Assembly (NCBI GenBank): GCA_016124615.1
Contig: WGNF01000015.1
Span: forward strand, 1-64,000
Source: Paracoccaceae bacterium
Lineage (GTDB): Bacteria > Pseudomonadota > Alphaproteobacteria > Rhodobacterales > Rhodobacteraceae
DNA: 64,000 nucleotides
Direction: 5' to 3'
Shown: positions 54,867 through 62,851 of the stretch, in pieces
Layout: each line of letters begins with the position of its first letter
Numbering within the stretch: the stretch's first letter is position 1
Position numbers and translations under genes: made by a program
Notes under the pieces: generated by a model
What the model was told of the DNA's origin: nothing
Databases searched by the model: none
What the model saw: only the letters and a program-made list of their open reading frames with translations

Positions 54867-55823
54867 ATGCAAGCCCCGATCACCGAAACGCTTCCTGCCA
54901 CGCCGGACGGTCTCACGCGCGCGGCGGCGTTGCTGGCCGTCGGCGGCCTTGTCGCCTTCCCGACCGAGACGGTCTATGGCCTCGGCGCCGATGCGCGCAG
55001 CGATCGCGCGGTGGCGGGCATCTTCGCGGCCAAGGGGCGGCCGCGCTTCAACCCGCTGATCGTGCACCTGCCCGACCTTGCCGCCGCAAGCCGGTTTGCC
55101 GTGGTCACGGACGAGGCTGCGCGGCTGGCCGATGCATTCTGGCCCGGCCCGCTGACGCTGGTGCTGCCGCTGCGCCCCGAGGCAGGGCTGTCGCCGCTGG
55201 TCACGGCGGGGCTGACGACCGTGGCGATCCGGGTGCCGGCGCATCCGGTGGCGCAGGCGCTGCTGCATGCGTTCGGCGGGCCGCTGGCCGCGCCCTCGGC
55301 CAACCCCTCGGGCCGGGTCAGCCCGACGCGGGCGGCGCATGTGCTTGACGGGCTGGCGGGGCTGATCGCGGCGGTGGTCGATGGCGGCGCCTGCGGGGTC
55401 GGGGTCGAATCGACCATCGTCGGGATGGACGGCGCCGCCACGTTGCTGCGCCCCGGCGGGCTGCCCGCGGAAGCGATCGAGGCTTGCCTTGGCGGCCCCC
55501 TTGCCGTGCCGCAGGGCGGGGTGATCAGCGCGCCCGGCCAGCTTGCCTCGCACTACGCCCCCGGCGCGCCGGTGCGGCTGAACGTGACCGCCCCCGCCGC
55601 CGGTGACCTCTGGATCGGCTTCGGGCCCACCAGCGCCGATGCGCCGCTGACCCTTTCTGCCACTGGCGATCTGATGGAGGCTGCGGCGGCCCTGTTCCAG
55701 ACCTTGCGCACGGCCGATGCGCTGGCTGCGGGGCGCACGATCGCCTTTGCGCCGATCCCCGATCACGGTCTTGGCCGCGCGATCAACGACCGGCTGCGCC
55801 GGGCCGCCGCGCCGCGCCCCTGA
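54867..55823 (+). CDS. L-threonylcarbamoyladenylate synthase (two-domain Sua5 type)
   Basis: Makes threonylcarbamoyl-AMP for t6A37 in tRNA. The 318-residue product has the YrdC/TsaC domain with PTETVYGLGADA and the KGRPRFNPLIVHL nucleotide-binding segment. A C-terminal Sua5 domain begins near the SAPGQLASHYAPGAPVRL linker. The length separates it from short TsaC. It is divergent from the acyl-CoA dehydrogenase gene. Confidence 0.94.
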   Translation: MQAPITETLPATPDGLTRAAALLAVGGLVAFPTETVYGLGADARSDRAVAGIFAAKGRPRFNPLIVHLPDLAAASRFAVVTDEAARLADAFWPGPLTLVLPLRPEAGLSPLVTAGLTTVAIRVPAHPVAQALLHAFGGPLAAPSANPSGRVSPTRAAHVLDGLAGLIAAVVDGGACGVGVESTIVGMDGAATLLRPGGLPAEAIEACLGGPLAVPQGGVISAPGQLASHYAPGAPVRLNVTAPAAGDLWIGFGPTSADAPLTLSATGDLMEAAAALFQTLRTADALAAGRTIAFAPIPDHGLGRAINDRLRRAAAPRP

Positions 55824-55838
55824 GGCCGCGCCGCCCGC

Positions 55839-56414
55839 TCAGGCCCGCCCGGCCGTTGCCGACAGCGTCAGTGCGTCAACCCCGAGCGTTTTCAGTGCCC
55901 GTTCCCATTTCGATGCGCTTTCGGGCGAAAACACGATGGCCGGTGTCGCATCGCAGCTGAGCCAGCCGTTGCGCAGGATCTCCTGCTCGATCTGGCCCGG
56001 CCCCCAGCCGGCATATCCCAGCGCCAGCAAGGCTTTACCGGGGCCCTCGCCGTGGGCGAGGTCTTCCAGAATCTCCAGCGTCGCGGTCATGCCGAACGCC
56101 TCGTTGACGTGCAGCGTGCCCCCTTCGGCGGCGTAATCGGCCGAATGCAGCACGAAGCCGCGCCCACCTTCGACCGGGCCGCCGAAATGTACCTGCACCT
56201 CGGCGCAGTCGTCGCCGGGTTCGATGTCAAGCTGTTCCAGCAAGCCGCGGAACCCCGGCTGCGGCATCGGTTTGTTGACGATCAGCCCCATCGCACCTTC
56301 GGCGGAATGGGCGCAGACCAGAATCAATGACTTGTCGAATCGCGGATCGCCCATGCCGGGCATCGCGATCAGGAATTTGCCGGTCAGGTTCATGGAATCG
56401 ATCTGGGCGCTCAT
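55839..56414 (-). CDS. YqgE/AlgH family protein
   Basis: The 191-residue protein from ATG 56414 contains [40 protein letters not shown], the UPF0301/AlgH signature, and [16 protein letters not shown]. The family's biochemical function is uncertain; it is linked to alginate regulation in Pseudomonas. It is convergent with the sua5-type gene. Confidence 0.94.
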   Translation of the reverse strand: MSAQIDSMNLTGKFLIAMPGMGDPRFDKSLILVCAHSAEGAMGLIVNKPMPQPGFRGLLEQLDIEPGDDCAEVQVHFGGPVEGGRGFVLHSADYAAEGGTLHVNEAFGMTATLEILEDLAHGEGPGKALLALGYAGWGPGQIEQEILRNGWLSCDATPAIVFSPESASKWERALKTLGVDALTLSATAGRA

Positions 56415-56528
56415 GGTGGAAAGGATGGGGGCGGGGGGCTTTGTGCGCAAGGGTCACGGCGAGGTGACACGGCGGTGTTTCGCCACATCGTGACTTCCCA
56501 TCCCGGCGTTGCCGCCTATTGTCGCGCC

Positions 56529-57350
56529 ATGACAAATCGCAGCCTCTTTCACCTCGCCGCCATCACGATCCTGACGCTGGGGCCCGCCCTGCCCGCCGGG
56601 GCCGGGCCGATCCAGCCCGAGGATGTGGTGCAGGCCGAGGTGCTGACCGGCTGGCAGACGCCGCAGGGCACGCATATGGCGGCGCTGCATCTGCATCTGG
56701 CGGACCATTGGAAAACCTACTGGCGCGCGCCGGGCGATGCCGGGATTCCGCCCAGTTTCGATTGGTCGGGGTCGTCCAACGTGGCCTCTGTCACCTTCCA
56801 CTGGCCCCGGCCGACGGTGTTCGACGTGAACGGTATGGAAAGCGTCGGCTATACGCATGACCTTGTTTTGCCGATGGAATTCACGCCGAAAGATGCCTCG
56901 CAGCCGATGCAGGTGGCGGGCACGGTGGCAATCGGCGTGTGCAATGACATCTGCATGCCGGTGGAACTGCACCTGAGCGCGGCGCTGGCCGCGCCGGGGG
57001 CGCCCGATCCGGCGATCCGGGCCGCGCTGGCGGCGGCACCGGTCAGCGCCAAGGCGGCCGGGGTGACGCGCTTCAACTGCGAGGTGAGCCCGATCAAGGA
57101 CGGGCTGCACGTGACCGCGCATATCGGGCTGGCGCCCGACGGGGCGGCGGAAACCGCGCTGTTCGAGACCGCCGACCCGACGATCTGGATCGGTGCCACC
57201 AGCACCGCGCGGCAGGGGGATGAGGTGGTCGCGGGGGCCGATCTGGTGCCCTCGACCTCGGCGCCCTTCGCGCTGGACCGGTCGCAGATGACGATCACCA
57301 TCCTCGGGCAAAGCCGGGCGGTGGAATTGTCGGGCTGCCCGGCCGGGTAG
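56529..57350 (+). CDS. Periplasmic DsbD N-terminal-domain protein
   Basis: From ATG 56529 the 273-residue product has a signal peptide (MTNRSLFHLAAITILTLGPALPAGAG) and a DsbD-alpha-like domain (DHWKTYWRAPGDAGIPPSFDWSGSSN). The cysteine pair motif GVCNDICMP is the redox-active site of such domains. It lacks the membrane and thioredoxin domains of full DsbD. It probably transfers electrons or relates to ScsB/DsbD-like envelope redox control; the partner is unknown. Confidence 0.85.
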   Translation: MTNRSLFHLAAITILTLGPALPAGAGPIQPEDVVQAEVLTGWQTPQGTHMAALHLHLADHWKTYWRAPGDAGIPPSFDWSGSSNVASVTFHWPRPTVFDVNGMESVGYTHDLVLPMEFTPKDASQPMQVAGTVAIGVCNDICMPVELHLSAALAAPGAPDPAIRAALAAAPVSAKAAGVTRFNCEVSPIKDGLHVTAHIGLAPDGAAETALFETADPTIWIGATSTARQGDEVVAGADLVPSTSAPFALDRSQMTITILGQSRAVELSGCPAG

Positions 57351-57452
57351 AGAGTTCCGCGCAGATCGCTGAAAAGACAGGGAAATCGGCATACCGATTT
57401 CACACCGTTTCCGCACCGATTTCACACCGCATCCCGGCGGTGTTTCGCCCCG

Positions 57453-57995
57453 CTACTTTCGCCGCAGATGTTCGTCCAGCCGCGGCATGATCTCGACGAA
57501 GTTGCAGGGGCTGTGGCGGTAGTCGAGCTGCCAGCGCAGGATCTCGTCCCACGCATCGCGGCAGGCGCCGGGGCTGCCGGGCAGGGCGAAAAGGTAGGTG
57601 CCCTGCGCCACGCCACCGGTGGCGCGCGACTGCACCGCCGAGGTGCCGATCTTCTGCATTGAGACCATCGTGAACACGGTTCCGAACGCCTCGATTTCCT
57701 TTTCATAAACGTCGCGGTGCGCCTCGACCGTCACGTCGCGCCCGGTCAGGCCGGTGCCGCCGGTGGTCAGGATCACGTCGACGCCGGGATCGGCGCACCA
57801 GGCGCGAAGCTGCGCCGCGATGGTGGCGCGGTCGTCCTGCACGATGCCCCGCGCGGCGAGCACATGGCCCGCGCCGGTCAGCCGGTCCACCAGCGTGTCG
57901 CCCGATCGGTCGTCGGCGGCGCTGCGGGTGTCGGAGACGGTGAGGACGGCGATGTTCAGGGGGATGAATTCTTTGGTCTCGTCAATACGGCTCAT
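57453..57995 (-). CDS. moaB: Molybdenum cofactor biosynthesis protein B
   Basis: The 180-residue product from ATG 57995 has the MoaB/Mog fold motifs IAVLTVSDTRSAADDRSGD, TTGGTGLTGRDVT and ALPGSPGACRDAWDEIL. MoaB adenylates molybdopterin, or is dispensable where MogA is present. It is ATGA-coupled to the upstream uracil-DNA glycosylase gene. Confidence 0.93.
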   Translation of the reverse strand: MSRIDETKEFIPLNIAVLTVSDTRSAADDRSGDTLVDRLTGAGHVLAARGIVQDDRATIAAQLRAWCADPGVDVILTTGGTGLTGRDVTVEAHRDVYEKEIEAFGTVFTMVSMQKIGTSAVQSRATGGVAQGTYLFALPGSPGACRDAWDEILRWQLDYRHSPCNFVEIMPRLDEHLRRK

Positions 57996-58783
57996 GGCAG
58001 GGTCCGGAGTTTCGCTTGCAGGTCCAGAAGGTCGGCCCAGGCCTCGCGCTTGGCGGAAGGGGTGCGCAGCAGGTAGGCCGGGTGGGTCATCGGCAGCACC
58101 GGCAGGCCAAGTGCGGTCTGCCACTGGCCGCGCAGCCGCAGGATACCGCGGCGGCCGAGGATGGCGGCGCAGGGCGTGTTGCCCATCAGGATCAGCACCT
58201 GCGGCGCGACCAGTGCGATGTGACGTTCGACAAAGGGCAGCATCATCGCGATTTCCTGGGGCGAGGGGTCGCGGTTGGCGGGCGGGCGCCAGGGCATGAC
58301 ATTGGTGATGTAGACCGCATGGGCCGGGTCGGGCGAGGTGCGGTCAAGCCCGATGGCGGCCAGCATCCGGTCGAGCAATTGACCGGCGCGGCCGACGAAG
58401 GGGCGGCCCTCCAGGTCTTCCTCGCGCCCCGGCGCCTCGCCGAGGATCAGCACGCGGGCGGCCGGGTTGCCATCGGCAAAGACGGTGTTGCGGGCGCCTT
58501 TCTTCAGCTCGCAAAGCTCGAAACCGGCGATGGCCTCGTGCAATTCCGCCAGCGTGCGGGCGGCTACGGCGGCGGCGCGGGCAACGGCGACAGGGTCCGC
58601 GGCGGGCACCGTGGGGGCGGGATTGTTTTGCGAAAAATCGGGCGTGGCGGCGGCGCGGGGCGCGACGGGCTCGACCGCGTCGAAGCGGTTCACCGGCTCC
58701 TCGCCGATGGCCTCATCCGCCCCAAGCTCTACCTGCCAGGCGAGGGCGGCGAGTGCCGCGTGAAAGTCGAGCCCCTGTTCCAT
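57992..58783 (-). CDS. Uracil-DNA glycosylase, family-4-like, lacking most Fe-S cysteines
   Basis: Removes uracil from DNA. The 263-residue protein has the family 4 motifs GEAPGREEDLEGRPFVGRAGQLLDRML and HPAYLLR, after an alanine/proline-rich N-terminus of about 75 residues. Of the four cysteines that hold the 4Fe-4S cluster, only Cys91 remains. The expected partners are Phe88 (FELC for CxxC), Trp165 (NVMPWRPP for NVxKCRPP) and Met181 (EIAMMLPF for EIxxCxPF). The cluster is therefore probably absent. It is ATGA-coupled to moaB. Confidence 0.9.
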   Translation of the reverse strand: MEQGLDFHAALAALAWQVELGADEAIGEEPVNRFDAVEPVAPRAAATPDFSQNNPAPTVPAADPVAVARAAAVAARTLAELHEAIAGFELCELKKGARNTVFADGNPAARVLILGEAPGREEDLEGRPFVGRAGQLLDRMLAAIGLDRTSPDPAHAVYITNVMPWRPPANRDPSPQEIAMMLPFVERHIALVAPQVLILMGNTPCAAILGRRGILRLRGQWQTALGLPVLPMTHPAYLLRTPSAKREAWADLLDLQAKLRTLP

Positions 58784-58889
58784 GCCGCCAAGCTAGGCCC
58801 GTGGCCGCAAAACGGCAATGGCCCGGCGCCTCGCCGCTTGCCGCAGCGGCCCGCGCTTCCTATAAGCCGGACAAAGACCGGGAGGCCCC

Positions 58890-59852
58890 ATGACGTTCCG
58901 CGCGCGACACCTGCTTGGCATCGAGCATCTGGCCCCCGACGAGATTCGCACCGTTCTCGATCTGGCCGATACCTACGTCGACCTGAACCGCCGCACCATC
59001 AAGCGCACCGATGCGCTGGCGGGGATGACGCAGATCAACATGTTCTTCGAAGCCTCGACCCGGACGCAGGCCAGCTTCGAGCTGGCGGGCAAGCGGCTGG
59101 GCGCCGACGTGATGAACATGGCGGTGGCGCATTCCAGCGTGAAGAAGGGCGAGACGCTGATCGACACCGCGTTGACCCTGAACGCGATGCACCCCGATCT
59201 GCTGGTGGTGCGGCATCCCTCGTCCGGTGCGGTGAACCTGCTGGCGTCGAAGGTGAATTGCGCCGTGCTGAACGCGGGCGACGGCAAGCACGAACATCCG
59301 ACGCAGGCCCTGCTGGACGCGCTGACGATCCGCCGCGCCAAGGGGCGGTTGCAGCGGCTGGTGGTGGCGATCTGCGGCGACATCGCGCACAGCCGCGTGG
59401 CGCGGTCGAACCTGCTGCTGCTGGGCAAGATGGAAAACCGGATCCGGCTGATCGGGCCGCCGACGCTGATGCCGGCGGGGGTGAACGAATTCGGCTGCGA
59501 GGTCTACGATGACATGCGCGCCGGGCTGGAAGGCGCCGACGTGGTGATGATGCTGCGACTGCAGAAGGAACGGATGGACGGCGGCTTCATCCCCTCGGAA
59601 CGGGAGTATTACCACCGCTACGGGCTCGACGCCGAAAAGCTGGCCTTCGCCAAGCCCGATGCCATCGTGATGCACCCCGGCCCGATGAACCGCGGAGTGG
59701 AGATCGACGGCGAACTGGCCGACGACATCAACCGCAGCGTCATTCAGGAACAGGTGGAGATGGGGGTGGCCGTGCGGATGGCCGCGATGGACCTGCTGGC
59801 GCGGAACCTGAAGGCGGAACGCGGGCGGATGGCAGCGGGAGTGGTGGTGTGA
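58890..59852 (+). CDS. pyrB: Aspartate carbamoyltransferase catalytic subunit
   Basis: Catalyses carbamoyl phosphate + aspartate to carbamoyl aspartate in pyrimidine synthesis. The 320-residue product has the carbamoyl-phosphate motif [15 protein letters not shown] (STRT), [12 protein letters not shown] and the [13 protein letters not shown] aspartate-loop region. No pyrI is present; a degenerate dihydroorotase homologue lies downstream, as in PyrB-PyrC' organisation. It overlaps the next gene by GTGA. Confidence 0.96.
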   Translation: MTFRARHLLGIEHLAPDEIRTVLDLADTYVDLNRRTIKRTDALAGMTQINMFFEASTRTQASFELAGKRLGADVMNMAVAHSSVKKGETLIDTALTLNAMHPDLLVVRHPSSGAVNLLASKVNCAVLNAGDGKHEHPTQALLDALTIRRAKGRLQRLVVAICGDIAHSRVARSNLLLLGKMENRIRLIGPPTLMPAGVNEFGCEVYDDMRAGLEGADVVMMLRLQKERMDGGFIPSEREYYHRYGLDAEKLAFAKPDAIVMHPGPMNRGVEIDGELADDINRSVIQEQVEMGVAVRMAAMDLLARNLKAERGRMAAGVVV

Positions 59853-60418
59853 GCGGGGAGACGACTGGTCCCGGCGATCCGGGGGAGGTGGCCATGTGGC
59901 AGGAGCATCTTCAGGAGGGGGAGCGGCTACTCTGGGCGGACCAGCAGAGCGTGGGCGGCTCCTTCCACCGGTCGGCCACGGGAATCGGCCTGTTCGGAGC
60001 CTGCGCGGCGGTATTCGGATGGGTCATCGTCCGCGCGACAAGCGAGCAGGCATACTGCGGCCCGGGCAATAATCATTACTGCGCTGAGATTTACGCAATG
60101 CGATGGCCGGGGCTTGTGGCTTGCATGGTGTTCGTTGCGATCGCGGTTTTGATGTTCTTCCTGCGGCTGACTGGCTTGATGGTGATGCATTTTGCGCTGA
60201 CCGACCGACGCGCTATGAAGCTCCTGACTCGCTGGCGCGGAAAGTACCTTGCGGTCGACAGGCAGGGGTTCGCATTGGAATATTCTTGGCTTGGCGGGTT
60301 GCGGTTCGGCGACAGACGTAGCCCTGTATTCACGATGGACGGGCTGACTCGTGCGCAGGCGGAGCGGGCGATGCGATGCGTCTACGACAGTCAGGACGCA
60401 AGGAACACCAACCGATGA
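59849..60418 (+). CDS. Hypothetical two-span membrane protein, PH-like
   Basis: A 189-residue protein with a GTG start overlapping the pyrB stop. Two hydrophobic segments (about 45-63 and 88-110) are followed by a soluble part with [19 protein letters not shown]. The GExLLWA opening and ALTDRRA motif recall bacterial PH-domain (bPH2) membrane proteins; that is inference. The sequence is less GC-rich than its neighbours. It interrupts the pyrB and pyrC-like pair with overlaps on both sides (GTGA, ATGA). Confidence 0.65.
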   Translation: MSGETTGPGDPGEVAMWQEHLQEGERLLWADQQSVGGSFHRSATGIGLFGACAAVFGWVIVRATSEQAYCGPGNNHYCAEIYAMRWPGLVACMVFVAIAVLMFFLRLTGLMVMHFALTDRRAMKLLTRWRGKYLAVDRQGFALEYSWLGGLRFGDRRSPVFTMDGLTRAQAERAMRCVYDSQDARNTNR

Positions 60419-61695
60419 CGGTGCTGCTAACCAACGCCCGCCTGATCGACCCCGAGACGCTGACCGAAGCGCCGGGCAGCCTGCTGATCGACGGTGGGGT
60501 TATCGCCGCGATGGGCGAGGTGACGGCGCCATCGGGCGCGCAGATCCTCGACTGTCACGGCCGCTGCCTTGCGCCCGGGATCATCGACCTCGGCGTGAAG
60601 GTCGGTGAACCCGGCGAGCGGCACAAGGAATCGTTCCGCTCGGCGGGCCTCGCGGCGGCGGCGGGGGGGGTGACGACGATCATCACGCGGCCCGACACGG
60701 CGCCCGCGATTGACAGCCCGGAAACGCTGGAATTCGTGATGCGCCGCGCCGCCGGGGCGAGCCCGGTCAACATCCGCCACATGGCGGCGCTGACCAAGGG
60801 CCGCGAGGGCCGCGAGATGACCGAGATCGGGTTTCTCCTGGATGCGGGCGCGGTGGCCTTCACCGATTGCGATCATGTGGTGGCCGATACCAAGGTGCTG
60901 TCGCGCTGCCTGACCTATGCGCGCAGCCTTGGCGCGCTAGTGATCGGGCATCCGCAGGATGCCGGCCTGTCAAAGGGTGCGGCGGTGACCAGCGGCAAGT
61001 TCGCCAGCCTGCGCGGTCTGCCGGGGGTCAGCCCGATGGCCGAGCGGATGGGCTTCGACCGCGACATGGCTTTGGTCGAGATGACCGGCGCGCGCTATCA
61101 CGCCGACCAGATCACCTGTGCGCGGACGCTGCCCGCGCTGGAACGGGCGAAGGCGAACGGGCTGGATGTGACGGCGGGGGTGTCGATCCACCATGTCACG
61201 CTGAACGAATTCGACGTGGGCGATTATCGCACCTTCTTCAAGCTGACCCCGCCGCTGCGGGCCGAGGAAGACCGGGTGGCGGTGGCGCAGGCGCTGGCGA
61301 GCGGGCTGATCGACATCCTGTGTTCGATGCACACGCCGCAGGACGAGGAATCCAAGCGCCTGCCCTATGAAGAGGCGGCGGCGGGCGCGGTGGCGTTGCA
61401 GACGCTGCTGCCCGCGGCGATGCGGCTATACCACGACGGCACGATGACGCTGCCGGAACTCTTTCGCGCCATGTCGCTGAACCCGGCGAAGCGGCTGGGG
61501 CTGGCTGGCGGGCGGCTGGCAGTCGGCGCCCCGGCCGATCTGGTGCTGTTCGACCCCGATGCGCCGTTCGTGCTGGATCGCTTCACCATGCTGGCGTCAA
61601 AGTCGAAGAACACCCCGTTTGACGGCGCGAAGATGGAGGGTAAGGTGCTGGCCACCTTCGTCGGTGGCGCGCAGGTTTACGGTCAGGAGGGCTGA
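60415..61695 (+). CDS. pyrC: Dihydroorotase homologue, probably non-catalytic (PyrC'-like)
   Basis: The 426-residue protein from ATG 60415 is clearly dihydroorotase-like over its length (ID.LCLAPGIIDLGVKVGEPGERHKE, SIHHVTLNEFDVGDY, KLTPPLR). The metal site is degenerate. The canonical DxHxH reads DLGVK (58-62), the HxE region reads GHPQDA, and the TDHAPH motif reads CSMHTPQ (303-309). It likely lacks activity and may instead support PyrB assembly, as PyrC' does in Pseudomonas. A true dihydroorotase should be encoded elsewhere. The symbol denotes homology only. Confidence 0.88.
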   Translation: MTVLLTNARLIDPETLTEAPGSLLIDGGVIAAMGEVTAPSGAQILDCHGRCLAPGIIDLGVKVGEPGERHKESFRSAGLAAAAGGVTTIITRPDTAPAIDSPETLEFVMRRAAGASPVNIRHMAALTKGREGREMTEIGFLLDAGAVAFTDCDHVVADTKVLSRCLTYARSLGALVIGHPQDAGLSKGAAVTSGKFASLRGLPGVSPMAERMGFDRDMALVEMTGARYHADQITCARTLPALERAKANGLDVTAGVSIHHVTLNEFDVGDYRTFFKLTPPLRAEEDRVAVAQALASGLIDILCSMHTPQDEESKRLPYEEAAAGAVALQTLLPAAMRLYHDGTMTLPELFRAMSLNPAKRLGLAGGRLAVGAPADLVLFDPDAPFVLDRFTMLASKSKNTPFDGAKMEGKVLATFVGGAQVYGQEG

Positions 61696-61698
61696 GGC

Positions 61699-62313
61699 AT
61701 GCCGGACATCACACATGGGCTGCCGATCCTGGCGCTGGTGGCGGTGCTGGCCTACCTGCTCGGTTCGGTGCCGTTCGGCGTGCTGGTGACGCGGGCGATG
61801 GGGTTGGGCGATGTCCGTGCCATCGGCTCGGGCAACATCGGCGCGACCAACGTGCTGCGCACCGGCAACAAGCTGGCCGCCGCGCTGACGCTGGTGCTGG
61901 ACGCGGCCAAGGGCGCGGTGGCGGTGCTGGTGGCGCGCGCCGCGCTGGGCGAGGATGCGGCGCAGGTGGCGGCACTGGCGGCGTTTCTGGGCCACATCTT
62001 TCCGATCTACCTGCGGTTCAAGGGCGGCAAGGGGGTGGCGACCTTCCTGGGCATCCTGCTGGCGCTATCCTGGCCGGTCGGGCTGGCCAGTTGCGCCACC
62101 TGGCTGGTGGCGGCTTTCGTGGCGCGGGTATCCTCAGTCGCGGCGCTGATGGCGGCGGCCTTGTCGAGCCTGTGGCTGCTGCCGTTCGGGCAGGGCCAGT
62201 TGCTGTTCCTGGTGGTGATCCTGACGGTGCTGATCTACATCCGCCACGCCGCGAACATCCGCAGGCTCAAGGCCGGGACAGAGCCGAGAATCGGTCGAAA
62301 AACAGGCACCTGA
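61699..62313 (+). CDS. plsY: Acyl-phosphate:glycerol-3-phosphate acyltransferase PlsY
   Basis: PlsY acylates glycerol-3-phosphate from acyl phosphate at the inner membrane. The 204-residue protein has about five membrane segments and the three family motifs: LGSVPFGVLVTRAMG, GSGNIGATNVLRT and FKGGKGVATFLG. It starts 3 bp after the pyrC-like gene and is probably co-transcribed; this pyrC-plsY order is common in alphaproteobacteria. Confidence 0.95.
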   Translation: MPDITHGLPILALVAVLAYLLGSVPFGVLVTRAMGLGDVRAIGSGNIGATNVLRTGNKLAAALTLVLDAAKGAVAVLVARAALGEDAAQVAALAAFLGHIFPIYLRFKGGKGVATFLGILLALSWPVGLASCATWLVAAFVARVSSVAALMAAALSSLWLLPFGQGQLLFLVVILTVLIYIRHAANIRRLKAGTEPRIGRKTGT

Positions 62314-62381
62314 CGCAAATTTGTGGACAAATTGCCGCAGGGCGCGCATCCTTTGGGCATTGACGCCAACAGGGGTGCATC

Positions 62382-62783
62382 ATGGATTTCAAGACTTCGG
62401 TCACGACGTGTCTGTCAAAATATGCCACGTTCAGCGGGCGCGCGAGGCGGTCGGAACTGTGGTGGTTCGTGCTGTTCAACGTGATTTTGAGCATTATCGC
62501 CGGAATCCTCGACCGGATGCTGTTCGGGGTCCATGACATGCACATGGGGGCTGCCGACGCCGGCATGTCGTTCAACTACCAGCCATCATTGATCGGGTCG
62601 GTGGTGTCGCTGGCGCTGCTGCTGCCCAACCTTGCCGTGGCGGCGCGCCGGATGCACGACATCGACCGTTCGGGCTGGTGGCTGCTGATCGTCTTTATCC
62701 CGATCATCGGCTGGCTGGTGCTGCTTTACTGGTACATCAAGGAAGGCACGCAGGGGCCGAACCGGTTCGGCGCGCCTGCCTGA
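62382..62783 (+). CDS. DUF805 membrane protein
   Basis: The 133-residue protein shows the DUF805 pattern: KYATFSGRARRSELWWFVLFNVIL, then LAVAARRMHDIDRSGWWLLIVFIPIIGWLVLLYWYIKEGTQGPNRFG. It has three or four membrane segments. Its function is unknown. It lies 68 bp after plsY and is convergent with the gshA-like gene. Confidence 0.92.
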   Translation: MDFKTSVTTCLSKYATFSGRARRSELWWFVLFNVILSIIAGILDRMLFGVHDMHMGAADAGMSFNYQPSLIGSVVSLALLLPNLAVAARRMHDIDRSGWWLLIVFIPIIGWLVLLYWYIKEGTQGPNRFGAPA

Positions 62784-62851
62784 CGCGCGGAGCAACTGCG
62801 TCACGGGGCTGGCGTCGGCGACGCTGCCAGCCCGCAGGCGAAGCCGGTCCT

